The notes under the pieces: model-generated
What the model was told of the DNA's origin: nothing
Databases searched by the model: none
What the model saw: the letters and a program-made list of their open reading frames with translations, nothing else
Translations under genes and position numbers: made by a program
Shown: piece after piece, positions 10,469 to 19,752 of the stretch
Numbering within the stretch: position 1 is the first letter of the stretch
How the letters are laid out: each line of letters starts with the position of its first letter
DNA from: Pseudomonadota bacterium
GTDB taxonomy: Bacteria; Pseudomonadota; Alphaproteobacteria; UBA1280; RI-95
Reading direction: 5' to 3'
Assembly (NCBI GenBank): GCA_016125375.1
Contig: WGLU01000008.1
Location: forward strand, 1 to 64,000
Length of the DNA: 64,000 nt

Positions 10469-11797
10469 CTAAGAGGCGATGCGCTGCGCCTTCTGCGCTT
10501 CCTTCCGCGCATACATATCCTTGTCTGCGGCATTCAATATATCATCGGGTACGCAGCTGTCTACCCGTCCGTCAAACTCGCGCACACCGACGCTGGCGTT
10601 GACCTGAACGGTTTTACCGTGGGCGGTGACTGTAAGCCCCTCCAGCGCAGTGCGGATATGCTCGACCTTATGGCTTGCCTGCTGGGTATCCACTTCTTCC
10701 AGAATCACGGCAAACTCGTCCCCGCCGATACGGGCAACAGTATCGGTTTCGCGCATGGTTTTGCGCAGCACGTCGGCAACGGCTTTGAGCGCCGCATCAC
10801 CGGCTTTGTGGCCGAAAGTATCGTTAACGGATTTAAAGTCATCCATATCGATAAACAGCACAGCACCCTGACGTTTATAACGCTTGGCATTGGTCAGCGC
10901 GGCGCGGAAGTTCTGGTCGAACACCATGCGGTTGTACAGGCCGGTCAGGTGGTCCTGCGTTGCAAGACGCAGCAGCTCTGCCTCGCTGGCTTTACGGGCG
11001 GAAATATCGACCGCCTGCACAATGGCGTAAGGCTCGCCAGCGGCGTAGTCACGGGCCAGCGACATACTGACAGATACCCACAGGCCCTTTTCGCCTTTGG
11101 TCGCAAGGCGCACTTCCATCCCGTCGTAGGAACGGCTGCCGTCGAGCACTTTATCCAATGCTTTGGCAAAGACGAGCTGGTCATCCGGATGGATCAGGCC
11201 GACAATACTTTCCGCCGTCATCTGCTTGAGCGGGCGGTCAAAAAACTTCTGGAAGGCGCGGTTAACCATCACCGGGCGGGTGTTGGTACCGACAAAGCAT
11301 ACGCCGTAGGGCGCATATTCAAAAACGCTGGCAAAGCGGTCACGCAGGCCCATGTATTCGCGGCGGATGCGGATGGTTTCGGTCTGCACACGGACAATAC
11401 CGACAACCTGTTTAATCTCGCTCCCTTCGGTCACGGGCAGCAGGCGGATGCGCAAATGCTGCAGGCGGCTGCCGTCTACGTCGGCATCCACTTCAAACTC
11501 AACGGGCTGGAGGACACGCCCAAGCTCTTGCAATTGCAGGCGCAGGCGACGCCAGTGGGCACGGGGCAGAACTTCGCACAAATGATGACCAACAAGGTCG
11601 CGGCGCAGCAGACGGGCCAGCGCACGGTTGGCGGTAGACAAACGCCAACGTCCCTCGTCCGACGGGACGGCAGTAAACACGCCGTCGGCCACATGCTCCA
11701 GCGCGAGCGCCAGGGCATCAGTCGTTGCAGCAGCATAAGGTGCGTTTGTCATCGGTCTGGCTTCCATCTCCTGTTCCCCGGCTGAAAAACGGCGCAT
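10469..11797 (-). CDS. PAS-domain diguanylate cyclase (start may be 11752)
   Basis: GGDEF in RETDTVARIGGDEFAVILEE, with RxxD I-site 5 aa upstream; PAS-like N-terminal region. Confidence 0.93.
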   Translation of the reverse strand: MRRFSAGEQEMEARPMTNAPYAAATTDALALALEHVADGVFTAVPSDEGRWRLSTANRALARLLRRDLVGHHLCEVLPRAHWRRLRLQLQELGRVLQPVEFEVDADVDGSRLQHLRIRLLPVTEGSEIKQVVGIVRVQTETIRIRREYMGLRDRFASVFEYAPYGVCFVGTNTRPVMVNRAFQKFFDRPLKQMTAESIVGLIHPDDQLVFAKALDKVLDGSRSYDGMEVRLATKGEKGLWVSVSMSLARDYAAGEPYAIVQAVDISARKASEAELLRLATQDHLTGLYNRMVFDQNFRAALTNAKRYKRQGAVLFIDMDDFKSVNDTFGHKAGDAALKAVADVLRKTMRETDTVARIGGDEFAVILEEVDTQQASHKVEHIRTALEGLTVTAHGKTVQVNASVGVREFDGRVDSCVPDDILNAADKDMYARKEAQKAQRIAS

Positions 11798-11861
11798 CGG
11801 CGCGGTTTTTCACACGAAGTGCTTTGATGTGGGGAAGCGCGGATACGCTTTCAAGCCCCAT

Positions 11862-11891
11862 CTGCAACATATTATACAGACCATGTTGCAG
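11862..11891. promoter_or_regulatory. inverted repeat overlapping a -10 promoter element of the GGDEF gene
   Basis: CTGCAACAT-N12-ATGTTGCAG; minus strand contains TATAAT between the arms. Confidence 0.55.
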
Positions 11892-11928
11892 TGCAGGGTA
11901 GTGTATACATAAAACAGGTTTTGCCAAC

Positions 11929-12708
11929 CTATTTTTTCGGGGTGGCCTCCAGCCGGATACGCGCCCGCAGGTACGACAGCAACGGATATAGCCCCGCGCA
12001 CAGCGCAATCAGGAAACCGAGCGCCCCTTCTTTGTACCCCTTGCGGGCCACGTAGCACTTGAAAAAGCGGGAAAAGAAACGTCGGATATTGTTACCAAGC
12101 GAGCCGATATCGCCGCTTTCCAGCAGATCCTCGGACCGGGCACGGCTGTAGCTGAGCAGGCGTTTCAGCATATCGTCCACATCATCATCCACGTAGTGGA
12201 GCAACAGATGGGTCAGCGGCGCGCCTTCCGTTCCTGTCCATGTCAGCGACGGATGCAAGCGTTGACGGCCCCAGACTTTTGTCCCCTTGCGAAACAACCC
12301 GGGCCGGGCGGAGGTGCCAAAACTTGCTCCCCAGCCATATTTGACCAGCCGCTTGCCGATGATGTTACCAATTGGCACAAGGTGGCGGTCGGCTGTGGAG
12401 GTGCTGATAACGCGACGGATTTCCTTCGCCAGTTCCGGCGGCACATGCTCGTCGGCATCAATTTCCAGAATCCATTCGCCGTCGCAAGCCGCAAGACCTG
12501 TATTCCGGCGGTCGCCCTCAATCTCCCAACTACCCTCAATAACTTTCGGGTTGAAGGGCTTAATCAGCTCTTTGGTCTTATCGGTACACTTATCCAGCAC
12601 CACGACCAACTGGTCGGCAAACTTGAGCCGCTGGAGGCATGCGACGATGCGTTTCTCCTCATTATGGGCAACAACAAGGGCACTGAGTTGGATGGGTGTA
12701 GCAGTCAT
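11929..12708 (-). CDS. glycosyltransferase family 2 (WaaE/KdtX-like)
   Basis: LSALVVAHNEEKRIVACLQRLKFADQLVVVLDKCTDKT; DGEWILEIDADEHV. Confidence 0.85.
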   Translation of the reverse strand: MTATPIQLSALVVAHNEEKRIVACLQRLKFADQLVVVLDKCTDKTKELIKPFNPKVIEGSWEIEGDRRNTGLAACDGEWILEIDADEHVPPELAKEIRRVISTSTADRHLVPIGNIIGKRLVKYGWGASFGTSARPGLFRKGTKVWGRQRLHPSLTWTGTEGAPLTHLLLHYVDDDVDDMLKRLLSYSRARSEDLLESGDIGSLGNNIRRFFSRFFKCYVARKGYKEGALGFLIALCAGLYPLLSYLRARIRLEATPKK

Positions 12709-13661
12709 TTGTCGGACTTTCCTTTATCAAGCAGCATCAGGCAGGCTTTGACCACATCGGGCAACGGGATACTGTCCATCAGGGTACCTGTTGTGCGGTG
12801 ATCATAATCCGGCGCACCGATGAGCTCTGCATAAGGGGTCGTGGTTTTTACAATCTTTACCCGTTTGCCGACCGGTGCGTAATGTTCGGCAATCGACGGG
12901 CCAAACAGGGCAACAATGGGTGTGCCGGTTGTGGCGGCCACGTGGGTGATACCGGTGTCGTTCCCCACATACAGGACGCAGCGTTCGATACAGGCCCGCG
13001 CCGTCAGCAGGTCAATTTTGCCGACAAGATTCAGCACCTCCTCGCCCAGAGCCTGGGTAATGGGGGTAATCAGATGCTCCTCGCCCGGACCGCCAAAAAT
13101 AACAATCCGTGCTTTTTGTAACTGCGGACGCTCGGTACGCAGGGCATTCACCACCGCCGCAAAGTTTTCCGCCCGCCAGCGTTTGCCTTCCCAGTTCGCT
13201 GTCGCGCCGAGGCCGATAAACATATCTCCGTCCGGCAGCAACCCTTCCGCATTCACCCGACTTGCCGCCGTCGGCCACAAAGTCGGCATGGGCGCAGGGG
13301 TAAGGCTCATGGTGGCGGCCACACTCTGACTGCGGTGTTCATCCCCCGCTTTGGGCTGGATGTAGCGCTTGCACGTCCACAAAAAGTAGCTGAGCGCCGT
13401 CCGGCGCAGGTCCACCACCACGTCCCAACGCGTTCCTACCGTTTGCGCCCACAGCCGCAGCCAGTGACGGGCAAACCGTTCCTTACGCAGCACAATCAGC
13501 TTTTGCAGGTTGGGGAACCCCGTAAAAAGCCCTGCGGCAGCCGGTCCGCAGACAATGGTAAAACGTGCCTTCGGGTACGTTGCCAGCAAATGGGCCAGTA
13601 ACCCTGTAGACAGAACAGCGTCGCCAATGCGGTTAGAGGTGATAAACAGAATGTTTTGCAT
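12705..13661 (-). CDS. glycosyltransferase family 9 (heptosyltransferase-like)
   Basis: MQNILFITSNRIGDAVLSTGLLAHL; LYVGNDTGITHVAATTGTPIVALFGPS. Confidence 0.88.
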   Translation of the reverse strand: MQNILFITSNRIGDAVLSTGLLAHLLATYPKARFTIVCGPAAAGLFTGFPNLQKLIVLRKERFARHWLRLWAQTVGTRWDVVVDLRRTALSYFLWTCKRYIQPKAGDEHRSQSVAATMSLTPAPMPTLWPTAASRVNAEGLLPDGDMFIGLGATANWEGKRWRAENFAAVVNALRTERPQLQKARIVIFGGPGEEHLITPITQALGEEVLNLVGKIDLLTARACIERCVLYVGNDTGITHVAATTGTPIVALFGPSIAEHYAPVGKRVKIVKTTTPYAELIGAPDYDHRTTGTLMDSIPLPDVVKACLMLLDKGKSDK

Positions 13662-13687
13662 GGCCCTTAGGAGAACTGACACAAAAT

Positions 13688-13744
13688 AAAAAAGCAACCC
13701 CTCCGAGAGAGTCCTACCCTAAAAGCTCTCTTTGTTGCTTTTTT
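13688..13744 (-). terminator. terminator hairpin overlapping the 3' end of the Panacea ORF
   Basis: AAAAAAGCAAC (13688-13698) / GTTGCTTTTTT (13734-13744), with inner GAGAG/CTCTC stem. Confidence 0.7.
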
Positions 13745-14190
13745 GCCAGCTCAACCAAATCAAGATAGCTACCTTTTGGCTGGCTGAGTACAGGGTACGT
13801 ACCATAAACATGGTCTATAAATTGCCTAAAATACATGTGCTGAGTTTCCTCCAAAACTTTATCTAGAGTCTCTCTTTCATGTTTTTTTAGTCGCACATGG
13901 GTATTTCCAACGTTGGGCAATCTCTCAACTTGCTTCTTAGGAGCGCCATAGAAATTTTTAGTTTCAACTATTTCAAAGCTATCAGAGCCAGAAATTGCCT
14001 CCACTACATCCTTCACATAGGGTCCGTAATTATCGAACTTCCACCTAATGTCAGTGAGTTGTTTCCCAGTTTCTACTGCTGAAAGCCAGTCTGCTAAATA
14101 AATCGTTTTGACCATTCTTGCATCTGACAAGGCTTCTTTTCTAGTGTACTTGTCATAGATATACGCAATAAAATCAATTAGTAAAGACAT
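13714..14190 (-). CDS. Panacea/DUF4065 (SocA-like) domain protein
   Basis: 158 aa; MSLLIDFIAYIYDKY...DARMVKTIYLADWLSAVETGKQLTDIRWKFDNYGPYVKDVVEAI. Confidence 0.75.
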   Translation of the reverse strand: MSLLIDFIAYIYDKYTRKEALSDARMVKTIYLADWLSAVETGKQLTDIRWKFDNYGPYVKDVVEAISGSDSFEIVETKNFYGAPKKQVERLPNVGNTHVRLKKHERETLDKVLEETQHMYFRQFIDHVYGTYPVLSQPKGSYLDLVELAKKQQRELLG

Positions 14191-14233
14191 ATTGCCCTCC
14201 TACCGAGATATTTTGTATACACATAAGATGTAA

Positions 14234-15178
14234 TCATGCTTCAGCCATAACTTCAACCAGTCTCATTAAATTCCCCCCCTGATCCCCCTTAAGGAAAACG
14301 GTTATTTTCTCCTGAAAGTCGGCCGGGAAGGATTCTGGACAGGTTTTCTCAATGACCACCGTAGCGGTCTTTTGCGTTCCACTAGAGTCATACAGACAGA
14401 ACGAAAGATAAGCTCTAGACTTCATTTCAAACTCCCTAACCGTAGACTTGGTAGGTGTTCTCATCTTCTTTTTCATATCGCTATAATACAAATGGAAGTC
14501 TTCATCTGGATCTGGAAGACCATAAACCTCAATGAAGGCTTTATCACTATTCATCGTTTCATGAATAAGGCCACATGCCTTGCCATCATTTTTAAGTGGA
14601 TATACCCCTCTACCCTCAGAGCTGTCGTATAATTTATTGCCCGAATATCGGCCAATTTTTTTGTATATTTTATTCTTCTGGTCTAAAACATAAACACTAA
14701 CTCTGTAGTTTGAGTTCATGTTCAGCCTTTTAGACAGTTTCTGAAGCTGCTCTCTCATAAGCTCAGGATTAGCCCCTCCGCCTGAAAGACGAAGCAAAAA
14801 GTCATATGAGCGTGAAGTTTTCAGGTCGGTGCGCCAGAACCATAACACCCATATACACAATGCACCAGCGAACCCGTAAGATGCATTATGCAGGTAGTGT
14901 ACGTAAGCAGCGTTGTCGGGCACAAACTTCGGAAGCCAGTCATGTAATCTTTCATACGAGGGGGTCACCGCGTACAAGCCTTTGGTTGCTCCTATCCATA
15001 GACTTAGCAAGGAATACAATGATTTTGAGACATTCCTCTTGCTATACCCCAACACCTCTTCGACTGCTTGTATCATGTGGAATCGCTTTTTCCAAAGCCA
15101 CGGGGACGTGTGGCATACCACAATGTACACCACCACGGGCACGACAAATATGTACAGAATTTTCTCTAAGTTTGTCAT
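14234..15178 (-). CDS. two-TM protein with possible GAF-like cytoplasmic domain; operon partner of the Panacea gene
   Basis: TM1 ILYIFVVPVVVYIVVC, TM2 GFAGALCIWVLWFW; RVSVYVLDQKNKIYKKIGRYSG...KACGLIHETMNSDKAF...SFCLYDSSGTQKTATVVIE; 43-bp gap to next gene. Confidence 0.65.
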   Translation of the reverse strand: MTNLEKILYIFVVPVVVYIVVCHTSPWLWKKRFHMIQAVEEVLGYSKRNVSKSLYSLLSLWIGATKGLYAVTPSYERLHDWLPKFVPDNAAYVHYLHNASYGFAGALCIWVLWFWRTDLKTSRSYDFLLRLSGGGANPELMREQLQKLSKRLNMNSNYRVSVYVLDQKNKIYKKIGRYSGNKLYDSSEGRGVYPLKNDGKACGLIHETMNSDKAFIEVYGLPDPDEDFHLYYSDMKKKMRTPTKSTVREFEMKSRAYLSFCLYDSSGTQKTATVVIEKTCPESFPADFQEKITVFLKGDQGGNLMRLVEVMAEA

Positions 15179-15353
15179 TTAGCGTATATTCAGCTTACCT
15201 AGGACTATCCATGAACCTATAACCGCTTCTTGAATAAAGCTAAGCATATCAACAAAGCTCCACTACACCATACCCAATAAACGCTACTGTGTTCAAATGA
15301 GATCACTCAAATTACCCATCACCCTGTCACTCCCCAGCAAACGACAGCCAAAC

Positions 15354-15392
15354 ATTAAAAATCCCCCACCTTGCGGTTGGGGGATTTTTAAA
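15354..15392 (-). terminator. intrinsic terminator of tRNA-Arg
   Basis: aaaaatcccccaaccgcaaggtgggggatttttaat on minus strand. Confidence 0.8.
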
Positions 15393-15468
<76 letters not shown>

Positions 15469-15636
15469 GCAGCAGTGGTTTTATTATCAGAACTTTTACC
15501 GATTGCAAAGAAAGAAATTGCAAAAAAAAGGAAGTGCCGTAAAACTTACAACCTGCTTGCGCCATAGGGGCTAAAAAGCTATGATGAGCGCTATATTCCT
15601 GATGCGCATAGGAAAATCAGAAAAACACAGGCATTT

Positions 15637-16818
15637 ATGAACATGTTCAGAGTTTCAACCGTCGCTCCCCTCGCCCTTGCTCTGGCTCTGGCGGGCTGCT
15701 CCAGCATCGAAAATTTCCTGGTGCCGGAGGGTTCATCCTCCTCTTCCGCAGCAGACCTGCGCACCGAAACAGTTACCAGTAGCGCCAAGCGCGATCTGAA
15801 AGACCTGAACGACGCCTATGTGCAGAACGCGACAGGCCTCCTGCAGAACAACATTTCCACCCAGCAGGACAACTTTAAGGGCCGTGTTGCCAACTACGAG
15901 AACATCAAGACCGACATCACCACATCGGCACAGAACTACCTGAATCTGATTTCCCAACTGCGCGCCCAATTGCAAGTCGGCACCACCCCCGGCAACCCGG
16001 CAATGATTGCGCTGCTGGAGAAGGCTGCCGATGTCCGCAGCACCCTGACCGCACGCGTCAATGACCTGCAAAACTTTGGCAACCTAGTCAGTAAAGACAT
16101 TACTCAGGTCGGCTTTTTGACCCAGACCGTCGGTAACGCCATGGCACTGGCCGGCGGTACCGAGGGTGACCGTACCGTCTTCCAGCAAATGGGTCTGGAA
16201 ACGAAGCGTTTGGGCCAAGACTACCTGATCCTGATGCAAGACGTGAACCTGATGATTATCCACCAGCGCGTCATGGGCACAACACTGGATAGCGAGTATG
16301 AAGAGCTGTCCACACTGGTTCGCCAAGGCCTGAACAGCAACCCGCTGGCTGCCCAAGCCTTCCAGCTGAGCGCCCTGAGCAACACAGCCGCTACTGCCGT
16401 CCCTGCACAGACCAGCATGCCAGCAGCTCCTGCCGCTGTGGCCACACCGGTTGCCAAATCCCAGCCGCTGGCTGCCAGCAGCGCAGCCCAGCCATCGACG
16501 CTTGAAAAGCTGGCCGACAAGGAAATCCTCTACGTTGTCAGCAAAAGCGAGCGCAAGTCCGGCTTTGAGCAGGAACTCTACGACGCCGTTTCCAAAGCCT
16601 ATGCCGACGACCAGAACATCAAGTTCCATATTCTGGGTGTCGCGCCGATTGGTGCCAACGCCGCCGAGACAAATACCCTGAACACAGCCACCAGCGGAGA
16701 GATGGAAGCCTTCCTGAAAGCTATGGTGGATATGGGTGTACCGGTAAGCCGCGTAACGTTGGAAGTTGCCAACAGCTCCAAAGTGGACGAGCCGGAAGTC
16801 CGCCTGTACAAACAGTAA
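15637..16818 (+). CDS. putative lipoprotein, 393 aa
   Basis: LALALALAGCSS lipobox. Confidence 0.75.
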   Translation: MNMFRVSTVAPLALALALAGCSSIENFLVPEGSSSSSAADLRTETVTSSAKRDLKDLNDAYVQNATGLLQNNISTQQDNFKGRVANYENIKTDITTSAQNYLNLISQLRAQLQVGTTPGNPAMIALLEKAADVRSTLTARVNDLQNFGNLVSKDITQVGFLTQTVGNAMALAGGTEGDRTVFQQMGLETKRLGQDYLILMQDVNLMIIHQRVMGTTLDSEYEELSTLVRQGLNSNPLAAQAFQLSALSNTAATAVPAQTSMPAAPAAVATPVAKSQPLAASSAAQPSTLEKLADKEILYVVSKSERKSGFEQELYDAVSKAYADDQNIKFHILGVAPIGANAAETNTLNTATSGEMEAFLKAMVDMGVPVSRVTLEVANSSKVDEPEVRLYKQ

Positions 16819-16830
16819 CAGGCGCGTACC

Positions 16831-17451
16831 GTGGCCCTGCCACCCGACAGCTATGTTTCCGAAAAAGCGGCCATTCTGGCCGCTTTGCGTAGCCCCTTCC
16901 TGTATATCCTGATGGTTGCCGTCACCGTGCCCTGCGTCATCAACTTCCACCACAGCCCGCTTATGGTCGCCCTTGCGCTGGTTTTTGCCTACGGCTTGTG
17001 CCTGAGCACCATCGTCGACCTCAAGTTCATGATTTTGCCGGACAGTATCACCCTGCCGCTGATTGTTCTCGGCCTGTTCGCTCCTCAACTCCTTTTTGGC
17101 CAGAGCTGGCTTATTACATGGCTGGGCGGTGCAGTCGGGTTTGCGCTGTTTGGCGGTATCTCGTGGGGGTTTTATAAACTGCGGGGCTACCCGGGCATGG
17201 GTTTCGGGGATGTGAAGTTCCTTGCCCTGCTCGGCGTCTGGTGCGGCATCATCAGCCTGCCATTGATTTTGCTGGTCGCCACATTCAGCGCCATTCCAGT
17301 CTTTATGGGGCACAAATGGTACTTTAAAACCACCGAACCCACCCCTCTGCCGTTCGGGCCTTTTCTGGCATTTGGGGGCCTTGTCAGCTTTCTGTATGCG
17401 GATGTGTTGTGGTCGTTTATCATAAATCTACGTCAGACAATCGGACTGTAG
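16831..17451 (+). CDS. type IV prepilin peptidase (A24), catalytic domain only; GTG start
   Basis: LSTIVDLKFMILPDSITLPL and GYPGMGFGDVKFLALLGVW (GxGD); no N-terminal Cys-rich methylase region. Confidence 0.82.
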   Translation: MALPPDSYVSEKAAILAALRSPFLYILMVAVTVPCVINFHHSPLMVALALVFAYGLCLSTIVDLKFMILPDSITLPLIVLGLFAPQLLFGQSWLITWLGGAVGFALFGGISWGFYKLRGYPGMGFGDVKFLALLGVWCGIISLPLILLVATFSAIPVFMGHKWYFKTTEPTPLPFGPFLAFGGLVSFLYADVLWSFIINLRQTIGL

Positions 17452-17461
17452 ACAGGATAAG

Positions 17462-17734
17462 ATGATAAAAAACCTGCTTATCTTTTTGGCCAACCTTGCC
17501 CTGCCCTTCATCTTGTTCGCCATTCGCAACTGGGTGTGGCGTTTGTGGCTTGCCCGCCAGAAGCATAAACGCCCCGAGCAGGTCACGCCCCCTACGCTGG
17601 ACTTCAGCCGCGCGCTGCGCCTCGTTTTCTACGGTCTGTTGATGTTCTTCCTGTTTATGGTTGCCCTGCGTATGAGCGATAACACCGCTTCCCCGCGCAC
17701 GCCGCGCAGCAGCGATACGGTGATTGATTACTAG
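17462..17734 (+). CDS. small membrane protein (possibly DUF6111-like)
   Basis: 90 aa, two hydrophobic segments, closely spaced with cca. Confidence 0.6.
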   Translation: MIKNLLIFLANLALPFILFAIRNWVWRLWLARQKHKRPEQVTPPTLDFSRALRLVFYGLLMFFLFMVALRMSDNTASPRTPRSSDTVIDY

Positions 17735-17735
17735 C

Positions 17736-18998
17736 ATGGACGTGCGCATCCCCGCCAACCTTGTCACCCGTGGCCTGATGAAGGTATTCGAGGCGCTGGA
17801 GCCCTACCCGACTATGATGGTCGGCGGTGTGGTAAGGGACGCAATTCTTGGCATTGCCGCTAATGATGTGGATATTGCCACTGCTGCAACGCCGGACGTT
17901 GTTATTAAACAACTCGGCATCAAAGGTATCACCACGCACCCGACGGGCATCGACCACGGCACGGTGACCGCCGTTGCCGATGGCGAGAAGTTTGAAATCA
18001 CCACCCTGCGCAAAGATCTGGCGACCGACGGCCGCCATGCGGAGGTTGCATTCACCGACCAGTTTGAAGAAGATGCCGCCCGCCGCGACTTTACCATCAA
18101 CGCCATGTACATGAGCATCGACGGCGACCTGTTGGACTTTCATGGCGGACGGGACGACCTTGCTGCCGGCGTGGTGCGCTTTGTAGGCACACCGGATGCC
18201 CGCATACAGGAGGACTATCTGCGCATTCTCCGGTTCTTCCGCTTTTTTGCCCGTTTTGGCAAACAGGCACCGGATGCGGATACCATCCGTGCCCTCTACA
18301 CACACCGTAGCGGCATGAACCAGCTTTCTGCCGAGCGTAAAACCCATGAATGGTGGAAGCTGCTGTCAGCAGAAAACCCCGTCCTTGCCATCCACATCAT
18401 GGCAGCAACCCATGTGACGGAGGCGCTGGGGCTGAATCCCTTGGCACCGGACGCCCTCACACAGCTACAAACCGTCTTTCCCGCATTCACCAACCCTGCC
18501 ATTCGTTGGGCCTGCCTGCAATGGCAGGCGGAGGATGTGGCCGTACTGACCGACAACACTAACTTTGCGCTCAGTAACGATCAGAAGGAAGCGCTGGCCG
18601 CCCCCTTTAATGTCCGCCATGTGGAGCTGGACCCGGATCACCCCAACCGGACGGCCTACCGGACGCCGATTGATGCCCTGACGGCCCGCTTTGCGCTGGA
18701 CGCGGTGCACGGCAAACGCCCCATGGAAGGTACGCGGGAAGATATCGAGATGCTGCGCAGCCTGCAACTGCCCAAGTTCCCGATTAATGCCGCTCAGATT
18801 ATGGCCAAGGGCATCCCCAGTGGCCCGCAGGTTGGCGAGTTGCTCCGCGAGCTGGAAAACTGGTGGGTGGAGAGCGACTTCCCCAGCAAACGTGCCGCTC
18901 TGGTAAAAATGGACGAGCTCTGTGACGTGGTAAAAACCAAACTCAAAGCCGAGCAGGAGGCCATGCGCGCCGCCCAGCAACGAGGCCGTAACGCCTAG
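17736..18998 (+). CDS. cca: CCA tRNA nucleotidyltransferase / poly(A) polymerase family
   Basis: MMVGGVVRDAILGIAANDVDIATAATPD; RRDFTINAMYM. Confidence 0.93.
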   Translation: MDVRIPANLVTRGLMKVFEALEPYPTMMVGGVVRDAILGIAANDVDIATAATPDVVIKQLGIKGITTHPTGIDHGTVTAVADGEKFEITTLRKDLATDGRHAEVAFTDQFEEDAARRDFTINAMYMSIDGDLLDFHGGRDDLAAGVVRFVGTPDARIQEDYLRILRFFRFFARFGKQAPDADTIRALYTHRSGMNQLSAERKTHEWWKLLSAENPVLAIHIMAATHVTEALGLNPLAPDALTQLQTVFPAFTNPAIRWACLQWQAEDVAVLTDNTNFALSNDQKEALAAPFNVRHVELDPDHPNRTAYRTPIDALTARFALDAVHGKRPMEGTREDIEMLRSLQLPKFPINAAQIMAKGIPSGPQVGELLRELENWWVESDFPSKRAALVKMDELCDVVKTKLKAEQEAMRAAQQRGRNA

Positions 18999-19618
18999 CG
19001 CCTGAGGCCGACCAGTATCGCCGCCTGTGCATCGCGCCGACCGTAACGGATCATCTCGCGGAACTTCTTCTGGGCAATGGGCATATTCACACAATCGGCC
19101 AGTTGCTGATTCTCCTCGACATCAATAAAGGGTTCATGCACGTAAACGGTGTCGGTATCCATGTGGGTGATGACCATCCAATGGGCCTCGATACCGTCGG
19201 CAGTCAGGACAATCGGCACGTACCCTTCCTTGCGGGCTAGTTGTAAATCACTTAAGCCAAAGCGCCTGTTCTCTGCGGACAGACCTTCTTTTTCCGCACG
19301 TGACTTGTCGTGACCTTCCATCATCAGCATGATGTTTTTGTGGCTCTGTTTACGGGTCCAGTCGGAAAAAAGGTCGTCTGTATTCCACAGCCACAGCTGA
19401 ATGTCCAGCCCACGATTCATGGCGGCCAGCCCAAGCGCATGGGGCGCACAGCCGGGGTGGCCGTCGCCCATGAAAATGCTGTTCGCTTCACGCCAGATGC
19501 TGAACTCATCCTCGCGACGCAGCACATACCCGGGGTCGAGCATTTTCATGGCCATCATCAGACAGGCAGGGCCGCAGGTAAACTCAGTCGTTTGGGCGTA
19601 GTAGGTGTCGGTACGCAT
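18995..19618 (-). CDS. peptidase C39-like family protein
   Basis: YYAQTTEFTCGPACLMMAMKML catalytic-Cys region; EAHWMVITHMDTDTVYVHEP. Confidence 0.7.
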   Translation of the reverse strand: MRTDTYYAQTTEFTCGPACLMMAMKMLDPGYVLRREDEFSIWREANSIFMGDGHPGCAPHALGLAAMNRGLDIQLWLWNTDDLFSDWTRKQSHKNIMLMMEGHDKSRAEKEGLSAENRRFGLSDLQLARKEGYVPIVLTADGIEAHWMVITHMDTDTVYVHEPFIDVEENQQLADCVNMPIAQKKFREMIRYGRRDAQAAILVGLRR

Positions 19619-19752
19619 CCGGCGTGCTTTCTTCTTGTTATTCCCTTATGGGGGAGCGGATAAAAACGAACCTTGCAGGGGATAACATTGCGCCGCAAAA
19701 CCAGACTGGTAAACTACCCTTAAGAACCACCGACAAAATAGGAAGACCCGCC

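Noticed and set aside
16084-17313. 409-aa ORF antisense to lipoprotein and prepilin peptidase genes
   Set aside because: Spans two sense genes and is strongly H/Q/D-rich; not a plausible protein.
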